Made by a program: the position numbers and the translations under genes
The notes under the pieces: model-generated
Told to the model about the DNA's origin: nothing
Database searches by the model: none
The model's input: the letters and a program-made list of their open reading frames with translations, nothing else
NCBI GenBank assembly: GCA_963849605.1
Contig: CAWKHX010000015.1
Span: 682,001 to 746,000, forward strand
Reading direction: 5' to 3'
Length of the DNA: 64,000 nucleotides
From: DASPHG01 sp963849605
GTDB lineage: Bacteria; Actinomycetota; Thermoleophilia; Solirubrobacterales; Thermoleophilaceae
In this document: piece by piece, positions 42,445 through 50,220 of the stretch
Numbering within the stretch: position 1 is the first letter of the stretch
Layout: every line of letters starts with the position of its first letter

Positions 42445-42453
42445 GCGGGCATC

Positions 42454-43302
42454 CTACGACTGGCAGCGAAGCGAGCCCTTGTCGAGCACGCGGCCGCGGG
42501 CGCTGACGAAGCGCCACTTCGCCCGCTCCGGCGAGAGGCGAAGCCGAAGCGCGCCGAAGTGGTCGTCGTCGCCGAAGGCGAGGTCCGGATCCTTTTCGTC
42601 GACGTTGTGCCGGTGGCGCCCGCCCGCGCCCGAGATGAACTCGACGATCCCGTCGCGCGCGCGCAGCCGTTGCATGTCGTGGTCGTGGCCGTTGACGATG
42701 ATGCGCGCTCCGCCGACAAGCGCGTTCCAGTACTGACGCGCGCGGGCGTCGCCGCGCTCGTACTTCCCCGCGCTGTACGCAGGCCGGTGCCAGAACGCGA
42801 TCCGGCAGTTGCCGCCCGAGCTCGTCTGCTCGGTGAGCCAGTTCTCGATGGCGCCCGACTCTGAGTGCTCTGCGTTCACCGACAGAATGTCCCAGCCGCC
42901 GGCTTTGAAGCTGTAGTAGGTGGGGGGCGTCTCCCCGGTGACGTCGCGCCAGAACGACTCGTAGCCCTCGAGCCCGGCGCGCCACTCGTGGTTGCCGGGA
43001 GTCGGCGCCATCCGGTTGATGAGGCGGCCCCAGGGCTTCGCCCAGCGATCGAAGTCAGGCGGGCTTCCTTCCGGGTAGACGTCGCCGAGGTAGAGGACCC
43101 GGTCGGGATCCGCGCGTTTGATCAGCCGGGTCACGCGCTCCGAGTTGGGCGGGTTGGCGTCGCCCACCGCCCACACGCGGGCTGTCTCGCCAGGCACGGA
43201 CGGAATCCACTCACCCTCGGGGGGCCGCAGCTCGCCCGCTGCGGCCGCGGCTCCGGCCCCGGCGAGCACCAGACCCGTGATGGTCGCGATCTTCACGCGC
43301 AT
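42454..43302 (-). CDS. Secreted metallophosphoesterase
   Basis: 282 residues with a signal peptide (IATITGLVLAGAGAAAAA). Calcineurin-like motifs: VWAVGDANPP in place of GDxH, RVLYLGDVYPEG, TPGNHEWRAGLEGY, FWHRPAYSAG and VNGHDHDMQRL. It resembles purple acid phosphatase-like enzymes and should act outside the membrane. Starts directly after the penicillin acylase stop. Confidence 0.88.
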   Translation of the reverse strand: MRVKIATITGLVLAGAGAAAAAGELRPPEGEWIPSVPGETARVWAVGDANPPNSERVTRLIKRADPDRVLYLGDVYPEGSPPDFDRWAKPWGRLINRMAPTPGNHEWRAGLEGYESFWRDVTGETPPTYYSFKAGGWDILSVNAEHSESGAIENWLTEQTSSGGNCRIAFWHRPAYSAGKYERGDARARQYWNALVGGARIIVNGHDHDMQRLRARDGIVEFISGAGGRHRHNVDEKDPDLAFGDDDHFGALRLRLSPERAKWRFVSARGRVLDKGSLRCQS

Positions 43303-46080
43303 TCAGCAGGGACGGTAGCTGCGCCTGAGCCGGACCGTCCGCGGCTTTCCGCTGCGCATCGTGACCTTGGCGCGCACCAACCGGTGGCCGCGCCGGTACC
43401 GGACCCGGCGTACGCGAGCGCGATCAGGGCCGACCACGCGTGCGCGTGACCGGCCGCTGAGACACCGCACCCTCAGCCGCAGCTTCGGTCGCTCCCGCAG
43501 GCGCCCGAAGAGCGCAATCTGCTGGGTCGTCGGCCGGTTGACCCAGTGCATCGACAGCGCGGCGCCCGGAAGGAACCTGATCCGCTCGCCCTCCGCGTCC
43601 GCCGCCCATCCATTGGGATCGTCGCCGCCCTGGGAGTCGCGCAGCGCGTCGCCGGCCGCGACGAGCGAGGCCAGCACGACCTGGGCACACGCGGCGCGGG
43701 TGCCCGATGCCTCTCGCGTTCCGCCGCAGTAGATCCGCGACGTGGGGCTCTTCAGCCTGCGACCGAGCGCCATCGACAGATCGGTGTAGACGTGCGGGTA
43801 GAACCCGCTCTCGTACGCACTTCCGCCGGAGTTGGGCGCGTTGTCGAAGGTGATCGGGATGCGAGCGGAGTCACCGAGGACCGGATCGAACATCCCGCGC
43901 AGGAGTGGCTCCCACCAGGCGTCCATGATCGCGACCGCGGCCGATTGGTCGTACGCGCTGTCGGCGTCACCGTCGCGCCTGAGCGCGCCCGCGGCGATCC
44001 AGTCCTTCAGCAACGCGATCATCGCCTGCTCGCGCGGGCCCGGTTCGACGTCCTCGAGCAGCTTGAGCGCGAGTGGCGCGACGTACCGCCCGCGAAGGTC
44101 GGTCAGCCCGGCTCGCTCCATCATCTGGACGAGCCGCACCGGTGTGATCGAGTGCGGCTTCTGCGCGCGGATCTCGCTCTCGAGCAGCTTGGCGCGGTGG
44201 ATCGACCCGTGGCCCCACTGCCCGTCCGCCGCCGCCCAGCCGGGCGCCTGGCTGTTGTTCCACGAGAACGTGAAGCCGCGCTTCGGGTTGGCCTCGTGCG
44301 GTACCGCAGACCGGCCGAGGTAGACGTCCTCACCCTGCTCGTTCGTCTGCCATTCCCACTCGCCGGTGCCCCACTTCGGGAAGTCCGGGTGCGGCCCGGC
44401 CGGTCGCTTGGGGTAGAGGCCACCGTGGACGTAGCCGATCTCGCGCCTCGAGGCGTAGCTCCAGTTGGTGGACAGGTTGTGCGACTCCCGGAAGATCGAG
44501 ATGAACTTCCTCGCCGTCGTCGCCTCGCCGCGGTTCATGCGCAGGATCGAGATCGCGGCGTCGAGCTCCTTGCCAAAGGTGGAGCGCTTGTTCACGACAG
44601 CGATCGGCTGCCCGTTGATGGTTCCGCGCGACAGCACCGGGCCGTGCACGGTGCGCTCGGCGATGATGTCCGGGTACGGCGCTCCAGGCGGCGCGTCGCG
44701 CAGTGTGCGCCGGTCCATCGCGAGGCACTCGCCCTTGAACTCGTAGAAGCGCGAGTCCTCGTTCGGCTCGCCGCCCTCCGGGTCGCACAGTTTCTCGACG
44801 TAGGTGTCGATCATGTCGGCGCCGCCCGCCGTCGGCGTCCAGGCGTAGCGCTCGGTCCGCCCCATTACGACGATCGCCGACAGTCCGGGGAAGCCCGCGC
44901 CGCGCGCGTCGATCGTGGGCGAGTGAAGCTCGTAGTCCATGAGGATCTCCGGCGAGAAGTAGCCCGCCTGCGGTCCGCCGATGAGCAGCGGGAACCCGCT
45001 CTTCGTTCGGCGCGCGCCGATCACGAGGTGGTTCGACATCCCCCCGTTCCGCGACAGGTCGAGCGCGCCCAGCGGGCTCGAGAGCTTCAGGCGCTCGTAC
45101 CTGATCCGCGACGACTCGGCCAGGTCTGCGAGCTCAGTCGCTTCGGTGGCGGAGACCTGGGCCGTCGGGTTCTCGGAGTGCGCCGACCAGTCGACGTGCT
45201 CTGGCACCTGCAGGTAGGGAAAGTGTTTCTTCGTGTGCATCGGGCCGTCGCGGTTGTCGCGGTTGCGGAAGTCCTCGTAGACCTGCGGGCCGAGGCTTGG
45301 CCCGAGATCTCGGACGAGCCCCGCCATCACCGCGGCGTCGGTCATCTCCGAGCCTCCGCCGGCGCCGAACAGTGCGCGCACCGTCGAGACGGCCGCCACC
45401 ACGTCGCCGCGGCGCCACGGGCCGGGAGGGCCGAGGCCGAGCTCGGAGAATCCTGGCGGCAGCGGCACCTCGCCGCGGGCAGCCTCGGCGATGTAGGCGT
45501 TGATGCCCGCGACGTAGGCATCGAGGATCTTCAGCATGTCCTCGCCGTCCTTGCCGTAGACCTCCGGCAGGCGGGTGGCCATCGCCTCGAACTCCTCGTC
45601 GGTGTAGCCATAGAGACGCGCCATCTCGGCGTCGGCGAGCCACGCCGGCGTCGTGCCGAGCAACTCGAATGCCTCCGCGCGGCCGAGCGCCCGCAGGAGC
45701 TCCATGATCGCCAGCCGGTCCTCGGCGCTCACGTAGCCCGCGCCGTAAGCCATGTCCTCGTCGGTGTCACCGTAGATATGTGGCTCGCCCCACTGCGCGT
45801 CGCGGTACACCGTCACTCCGGCGCGCGGCGCATATGTCCGCTCGGCGTCGGTGATCGGCCCGAAGATCCGCTGCTTGAAGTAGCGGGTCCGGAGCTCCTT
45901 CCCGGTCAGCGTCGGGTAGCCCTGGACGAGCGAGTCGTATGCGTCTATCTCGGCCGTCGCGTGCCGGGTGTCCGCCCCCGGCGGGGTGATCGTGCCGTGG
46001 AGCTGTGCGTCGTCAGCCGCTTGCGCCGGCGCCGCTGCCAGCAAGAACAGGGCGCAGGCCAGTATCGGGCGCCGATCCAC
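43303..46080 (-). CDS. Penicillin acylase family Ntn-hydrolase, secreted
   Basis: 925 residues with a signal peptide (ILACALFLLAAAPAQA). The alpha-subunit region has VYRDAQWGEPHIYGDTDEDM and YGAGYVSAEDRLAIMELLRA. The autocleavage nucleophile is the Ser in NGGMSNHLVIGARRTKSGFP, and the Asn in FTFSWNNSQAPGWA and the late HWVNRPTTQQIAL belong to the beta subunit. The family hydrolyses acyl amides, including beta-lactams and acyl-homoserine lactones; substrate here is open. The Arg-rich end (RSRARVVGPDRARVRRVRYR) is unusual. Its first 68 bases overlap the monooxygenase gene. Confidence 0.9.
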   Translation of the reverse strand: MDRRPILACALFLLAAAPAQAADDAQLHGTITPPGADTRHATAEIDAYDSLVQGYPTLTGKELRTRYFKQRIFGPITDAERTYAPRAGVTVYRDAQWGEPHIYGDTDEDMAYGAGYVSAEDRLAIMELLRALGRAEAFELLGTTPAWLADAEMARLYGYTDEEFEAMATRLPEVYGKDGEDMLKILDAYVAGINAYIAEAARGEVPLPPGFSELGLGPPGPWRRGDVVAAVSTVRALFGAGGGSEMTDAAVMAGLVRDLGPSLGPQVYEDFRNRDNRDGPMHTKKHFPYLQVPEHVDWSAHSENPTAQVSATEATELADLAESSRIRYERLKLSSPLGALDLSRNGGMSNHLVIGARRTKSGFPLLIGGPQAGYFSPEILMDYELHSPTIDARGAGFPGLSAIVVMGRTERYAWTPTAGGADMIDTYVEKLCDPEGGEPNEDSRFYEFKGECLAMDRRTLRDAPPGAPYPDIIAERTVHGPVLSRGTINGQPIAVVNKRSTFGKELDAAISILRMNRGEATTARKFISIFRESHNLSTNWSYASRREIGYVHGGLYPKRPAGPHPDFPKWGTGEWEWQTNEQGEDVYLGRSAVPHEANPKRGFTFSWNNSQAPGWAAADGQWGHGSIHRAKLLESEIRAQKPHSITPVRLVQMMERAGLTDLRGRYVAPLALKLLEDVEPGPREQAMIALLKDWIAAGALRRDGDADSAYDQSAAVAIMDAWWEPLLRGMFDPVLGDSARIPITFDNAPNSGGSAYESGFYPHVYTDLSMALGRRLKSPTSRIYCGGTREASGTRAACAQVVLASLVAAGDALRDSQGGDDPNGWAADAEGERIRFLPGAALSMHWVNRPTTQQIALFGRLRERPKLRLRVRCLSGRSRARVVGPDRARVRRVRYRRGHRLVRAKVTMRSGKPRTVRLRRSYRPC

Positions 46081-47551
46081 GCGCCGAAGATACGGCTTCG
46101 TAGGCGGCCACGTCGAACCTGCGCGTCAGGCGGCGGAAGCGCCACGTGAAGTCGGGCCAGATCGTCGTGTTCAGCCCGTTCGCGTCGATGTACCAGCTCG
46201 AGCAGCCGCCCGAGTTCCACACGGTCGGCGGCAGCTTCGCCTGCACTGCGTCGTTCCAGAACCGGAACGCCTCCGGGCGAACCGCGACCGCATGGAAGTC
46301 GTTGTCACGCATCGTCCGCAGCGCGTCCATCACGTACGCGATCTGGGCCTCGATCATGTAGACGATCGAGTTGTGGCCCAGCCCGGTGTTCGGGCCGAGC
46401 AGGAAGAACATGTTCGGGTAGCCGGGGACCGCCGTTCCCTTGTAGGCCTGTGGGCTGCCGCTCCACACGTCGTGGAGCGAGCGCCCGTCGCGGCCGACCA
46501 CGCGGCGCGCGAATGGGATGTCGGTCACGTGGAACCCGGTCGCGTGGACGATCACGTCGCACTCGTGCAGCGTGCCGTCGGCGGTGACGATGCCCTCGGG
46601 ACGGATCTCGGTGATCCCCTCCGTCGCGACGTTCACGTTCGGCTTGACGAGCGTCGGATACCACTGGTTGGACGGGAGGATCCGCTTGCACCCGATGCGG
46701 TAGTCCGGCGTCAGCTTGCGCTGCAGCTCCGGGTCCTCGACGGACTTGCGCATGTGTGCGATCGCGCGGCTCTCGAGCACCTTCAGCAAGTTCGGGCGGC
46801 GCGTCATCGGCAGCGCGAGCAGCTCGCGCAGCCAGTAGACGTTGCGGCGGACGCGCCGCTGCAGCGCGGGGAAGCGCCGGAACAGGCGTCGCTCGGGCTC
46901 CGTGATCGCGCGGTCGGAGTGGGGGACGACCCACGGCGGCGTGCGCTGGAAGACGTGCAGCTCCTCGACCTGCGGCTGGATCGTGGGCACGATCTGAATC
47001 GCCGACGCGCCGGTGCCGAGCACCGCCACCTTCTTGCCCGTCAGGTCGACGGAGTGGTCCCACTGCGCCGAGTGGAAGGAGGGGCCGGCGAAGCTGTCGC
47101 GACCCGGGATGTCGGCAAGCCGCGGCTCGCTGAGCCCGCCCTGGCCGCCGATCAGGACGCGCGCGGTGATCGTGCCGGAGCTCGTCTCGATCTCCCAGTG
47201 CCCGTGCTCTTCGTCCCACTGCGCGCGCTTCACCTCGCGGCTGAACTGGATGTGCGGCAGCAGGCCGAACTTCTCGGCGCAGTCGTGCAGGTACGACTGA
47301 ATCTCGTGCTGGAGCGGATAGGTGCGGCTCCACTCCGGATTCGGCGCGAACGAGAACGAGTACAGGTGGGAGGGGATGTCGCACTGGCAGCCCGGATACG
47401 TGTTCCACCACCACGTGCCGCCGACGTCTTCGCCGCGCTCGAGGATCACGAAGTCGTCGACCCCCTCCTGCTTCAGCCGGTAGCCCATGCCGAGCCCCGC
47501 GAAGCCGCTGCCGACGATTGCGATGTCGACGTGGGGTTGCCCGTTGCCCAT
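46013..47551 (-). CDS. Flavin-containing (Baeyer-Villiger-type) monooxygenase
   Basis: 512 residues. FAD motif IAIVGSGFAGLGMGYRLKQE, GGTWWWNTYPGCQCDIPSHL, the Baeyer-Villiger fingerprint in SFAGPSFHSAQWDHS, NADPH motif VAVLGTGASAIQIVPTI and IVHATGFHVTDIPFARRV. It inserts oxygen into ketones or oxidises soft heteroatoms. The extra tail ARGSAPDTGLRPVLAGSG overlaps the penicillin acylase start by 68 bases, which may reflect a lost stop. ATG at 47551, two bases after the previous stop. Confidence 0.9.
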   Translation of the reverse strand: MGNGQPHVDIAIVGSGFAGLGMGYRLKQEGVDDFVILERGEDVGGTWWWNTYPGCQCDIPSHLYSFSFAPNPEWSRTYPLQHEIQSYLHDCAEKFGLLPHIQFSREVKRAQWDEEHGHWEIETSSGTITARVLIGGQGGLSEPRLADIPGRDSFAGPSFHSAQWDHSVDLTGKKVAVLGTGASAIQIVPTIQPQVEELHVFQRTPPWVVPHSDRAITEPERRLFRRFPALQRRVRRNVYWLRELLALPMTRRPNLLKVLESRAIAHMRKSVEDPELQRKLTPDYRIGCKRILPSNQWYPTLVKPNVNVATEGITEIRPEGIVTADGTLHECDVIVHATGFHVTDIPFARRVVGRDGRSLHDVWSGSPQAYKGTAVPGYPNMFFLLGPNTGLGHNSIVYMIEAQIAYVMDALRTMRDNDFHAVAVRPEAFRFWNDAVQAKLPPTVWNSGGCSSWYIDANGLNTTIWPDFTWRFRRLTRRFDVAAYEAVSSARGSAPDTGLRPVLAGSGAGASG

Positions 47552-47553
47552 GC

Positions 47554-49386
47554 TCACGCCGCGTCGGGAGTCACGACTGTGGGCACGCGGCGTTCGCGTG
47601 GCGGTCGCCCTTCGCCCCCACCACCGGCCGCTCGGCCGAGACCCCAGGCGAGCGCGAGGATGAAGGTGAGCGAGATCAGGAGCACGATGAGCGACGCGGC
47701 GGCCCAGGTCCAGGCGGGCACGTCGTCCTTCAGCTCGCGCTGGAGGATCTCGGTCTCGTCCACGAAGGTGCGCGTGAACTGCGGCTCGGCCTTCACCTCG
47801 GGCGCGGGGATCGCCGAGTCCTCCGGCAGATACACCGGCACGCCGAGCAGGGCGTTGCCCTCGTGCAGGCGCAGCATCGTCTTCCATTCGCCGTAGACGG
47901 GCACGGGCTTCGTGGACTCGTATGTCCCCGGACCGGTCTGGTCGAGCCGGTCGACGACCCGGCCGCCGCCCTGCCACGACGTCATCTGGACCCAGCTCGC
48001 GTTCTCGGCGGCGTCCGGCGGATCGATCTGGACGCGCGCGGTCACCTCGCGGTCGGGCGCGGGCTTCGTGTCGGTGAGGGTCACGGTCGCGCGGTAGCCG
48101 TCGGGCTCGCTCGTGACGAGGAACGTGCCGACGATCGCGACGATCGTCAGGAGGCCCGCGCCGAATGCGAGCCGCGCGGTGCCCGGCTGCGGCAGCTTGC
48201 CGCGCAGCCCGGCGCCCAGCAGGCCGCCGATCACGCCCGCGGCGACGCCGGCCACGGCCGAGGCGATCAGGGCCTCCGGCAGGAAGCCGTCGTTCCACGG
48301 CAGCTGCATGACCAGCTGCGTCCAGCCCCACTCAACCCAGAAGCCGACGGTTCCGATCAGCGCGCCCGCCGCGGCGCCGAAGGCGAGCGGGCGGTCACGC
48401 GGGATGAACAGCGCGACCAGCTCGACGAGCACCGCCGCGCCGAGGTAGATCGGCATCGCGGGCGTCGTCTCGCCGAAGATCGGGCCGACGATCAGCGCAA
48501 TGAGGCCGCGGACGACCAGGAAGAAGACGGTGGCGCCGATCGCGGCCCCGGCGCCGATCCAGATGCGGGCCGCAACGAGCGCGATGCCGGCGGCGGCGGC
48601 GATCAGGATCGGCTGAAAGGCCATGTGGAACTGCGGCACGCCGAAGTCGAACTCGGCCTGGAAGGTCGAGAGCCCGATCAGGAGGCCGCCCATCGCGGCG
48701 ACGCGGCGGAACTTCGTGATCAGGCGCGCCGGCCCCTGCCCCTCGGCGACCGGCCGTCCCTCGCGCAGGAGGATCGCCTGGCCGATCAGGGTCATTGCGG
48801 CGCCGCCGATCAGCATCAGGTGCGTCGGGCCCCAGAGGGTCACGTCCTGGCCGAACAGCCGGTGCCAGATGTCGTCGAGCGGGAAGCCGATCAGGGCGTA
48901 GCCGCCGGCGAAAGCGATCAGGAGCGCGCCGACGGGCGCATACCAGCCTTCGGTGATCCGCACGGCAGAGGGAGTGGGCTTCTCGCCCTTCGGCAGGCCG
49001 ACTGCGATGCAGCCGGCGGCGAAGATGCCAAACAGGCCGATGAGGATGAGGTAGTGGGCCGGGTTCGCGAGCGGGCCGGCATCGCGGCCGTCGTCGATAT
49101 GGAGCGAGATGTCCCAGTACATCCCGAGCAGCGCGACCAGCAGCGACCCGGTGCCGACCACCGACGGCAGCGTCACCCAGCCGGGCATCCCGGAGATGCG
49201 CTCGGAGAAGTCGGCGACGCGCTGCAGCAGGTTGCTCTTGCCCACGCGGTGGAGGTATATGAGCGTGAAGAGGATGCTCGTCGCGATGAGCGCCCCGGCG
49301 GTCGCGCCGATGACCTCTCCGATCGCTGCCCCCCCGGCGGGGTTGGCGGACTCTGCGGCGGTGGTGAGGGCGAGAAGCGTTTGCAT
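47554..49386 (-). CDS. Large polytopic membrane protein, unknown family
   Basis: 610 residues. About 11 membrane helices in residues 15-430, then an extracytoplasmic beta-like domain (ATVTLTDTKPAPDREVTARV, GPGTYESTKPVPVYGEWKTM) and a final helix (AAASLIVLLISLTFILALAW) with a basic tail. The domain resembles a copper-resistance/YtkA-like fold in rhythm only. The first gene of the minus-strand run, read from a probable leaderless promoter next to the MerR regulator. No function assigned. Confidence 0.75.
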   Translation of the reverse strand: MQTLLALTTAAESANPAGGAAIGEVIGATAGALIATSILFTLIYLHRVGKSNLLQRVADFSERISGMPGWVTLPSVVGTGSLLVALLGMYWDISLHIDDGRDAGPLANPAHYLILIGLFGIFAAGCIAVGLPKGEKPTPSAVRITEGWYAPVGALLIAFAGGYALIGFPLDDIWHRLFGQDVTLWGPTHLMLIGGAAMTLIGQAILLREGRPVAEGQGPARLITKFRRVAAMGGLLIGLSTFQAEFDFGVPQFHMAFQPILIAAAAGIALVAARIWIGAGAAIGATVFFLVVRGLIALIVGPIFGETTPAMPIYLGAAVLVELVALFIPRDRPLAFGAAAGALIGTVGFWVEWGWTQLVMQLPWNDGFLPEALIASAVAGVAAGVIGGLLGAGLRGKLPQPGTARLAFGAGLLTIVAIVGTFLVTSEPDGYRATVTLTDTKPAPDREVTARVQIDPPDAAENASWVQMTSWQGGGRVVDRLDQTGPGTYESTKPVPVYGEWKTMLRLHEGNALLGVPVYLPEDSAIPAPEVKAEPQFTRTFVDETEILQRELKDDVPAWTWAAASLIVLLISLTFILALAWGLGRAAGGGGEGRPPRERRVPTVVTPDAA

Positions 49387-49392
49387 GGTGTT

Positions 49393-49416
49393 ATGTTACA
49401 CGGATTGACGTAACAT
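49393..49416. promoter_or_regulatory. Palindrome between divergent membrane-protein and MerR genes
   Basis: ATGTTAC (49393-49399) and GTAACAT (49410-49416) are perfect complements 10 bases apart; a third GTTAC lies at 49425-49429. The left arm includes the probable minus-strand -10 (TAACAT), six bases from the ATG at 49386. Confidence 0.65.
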
Positions 49417-49432
49417 GAAACAGCGTTACAAT
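49405..49432 (+). promoter_or_regulatory. Probable promoter of the MerR gene (leaderless)
   Basis: TTGACG (49405-49410), 16 bases, TACAAT (49427-49432). Transcription starting about 7 bases on would begin at or next to the ATG at 49441, leaving no leader. Confidence 0.6.
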
Positions 49433-49440
49433 CAATCGTG

Positions 49441-50206
49441 ATGGATCGCACAGAGCCAGTACCCGGCATGACGATCGACGAACTCGCCCGTCGCACGCGC
49501 CTGACGGTCCGCAACATCCGCGCGTACCAGTCGCGCGGGCTCGTGTCGCCGCCCGAGCTGCGGGGGCGCACGGGCTACTACGGCGACGACCACGTCGCGC
49601 GCATCGAGCTGATCCGCGAGCTCCAGTCGCAGGGCTTCAACCTCGAGGCGATTCGGCGGCTGATCGAAGGGGCGGGCGGCGAGACCGAGGAGGTGCTGCG
49701 CTTCACGCAGGCCGTGCGCGAGCCGTTCGAGCAGGAGGAGCCGCGCGAGGTGAACCTGGGCGAGCTCGAGAAGACCTGGGGCGACAGGGCCGACCCGCGC
49801 ATCCTGCGGCGGGCGCTTGACCTGGGGCTGCTGCGCGAGCTCGGGGACGGGCGCTACGAGGAACGCAGCCCGCGGCTCAGCCCAGGCGGGACTCGAGCTC
49901 GCGCGTCTCGGCGTCGACGCCGAGACCGGGCTCGACGTGATCGAGGCAGCGCGCCACCACGCCGAGGGCGTGGCGGACGAGTACGTGAAGCTGTTCTTGA
50001 ACGAGGTCTGGAAGCCGTTCGTCGCCGAGGGCCGGCCGCAGGAGCGCTGGCCGGAGGTGCGCGACGCGCTCGAGCGCCTCCGCCCGCTGGCGGCGGAGGT
50101 GTTGCTCGCCGTGTTCGGGCTCGCCATGACCGAGGCAACCGAGCGCGCGTTCGGCCGCGAGCTCGAGCTGATTCAGGAGGAAGTGCGCCGCGAAGACGCG
50201 GCTTGA
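49441..50206 (+). CDS. MerR-family regulator, frameshifted
   Basis: N-terminal winged helix at residues 8-75: MTIDELARRTRLTVRNIRAY, SRGLVSPPELRGRTGYYGDD, HVARIELIRELQSQGFNLEA. Near 49885 one extra C (CCC for CC) breaks the frame; past it the helical C-terminal domain continues AGLELARLGVDAETGLDVIE, VADEYVKLFLNEVWKPFVAE and ends LELIQEEVRREDAA at 50206. Uncorrected, the frame runs on into the next gene, giving a false long fusion. No Cys metal motif, so it is probably not a metal sensor. Likely controls the divergent membrane-protein operon. Confidence 0.75.
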
Positions 50207-50220
50207 GGCTTAATACGGCC

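Noticed and set aside
43546..46149. 867-residue plus-strand ORF
   Set aside because: Antisense shadow of the penicillin acylase gene; Arg/Val/Asp-rich with no domain, as expected in GC-rich DNA.
45968..49413. Two long plus-strand ORFs across 46-49 kb
   Set aside because: Antisense to the monooxygenase and membrane-protein genes, which have clear motifs and signal or start features.
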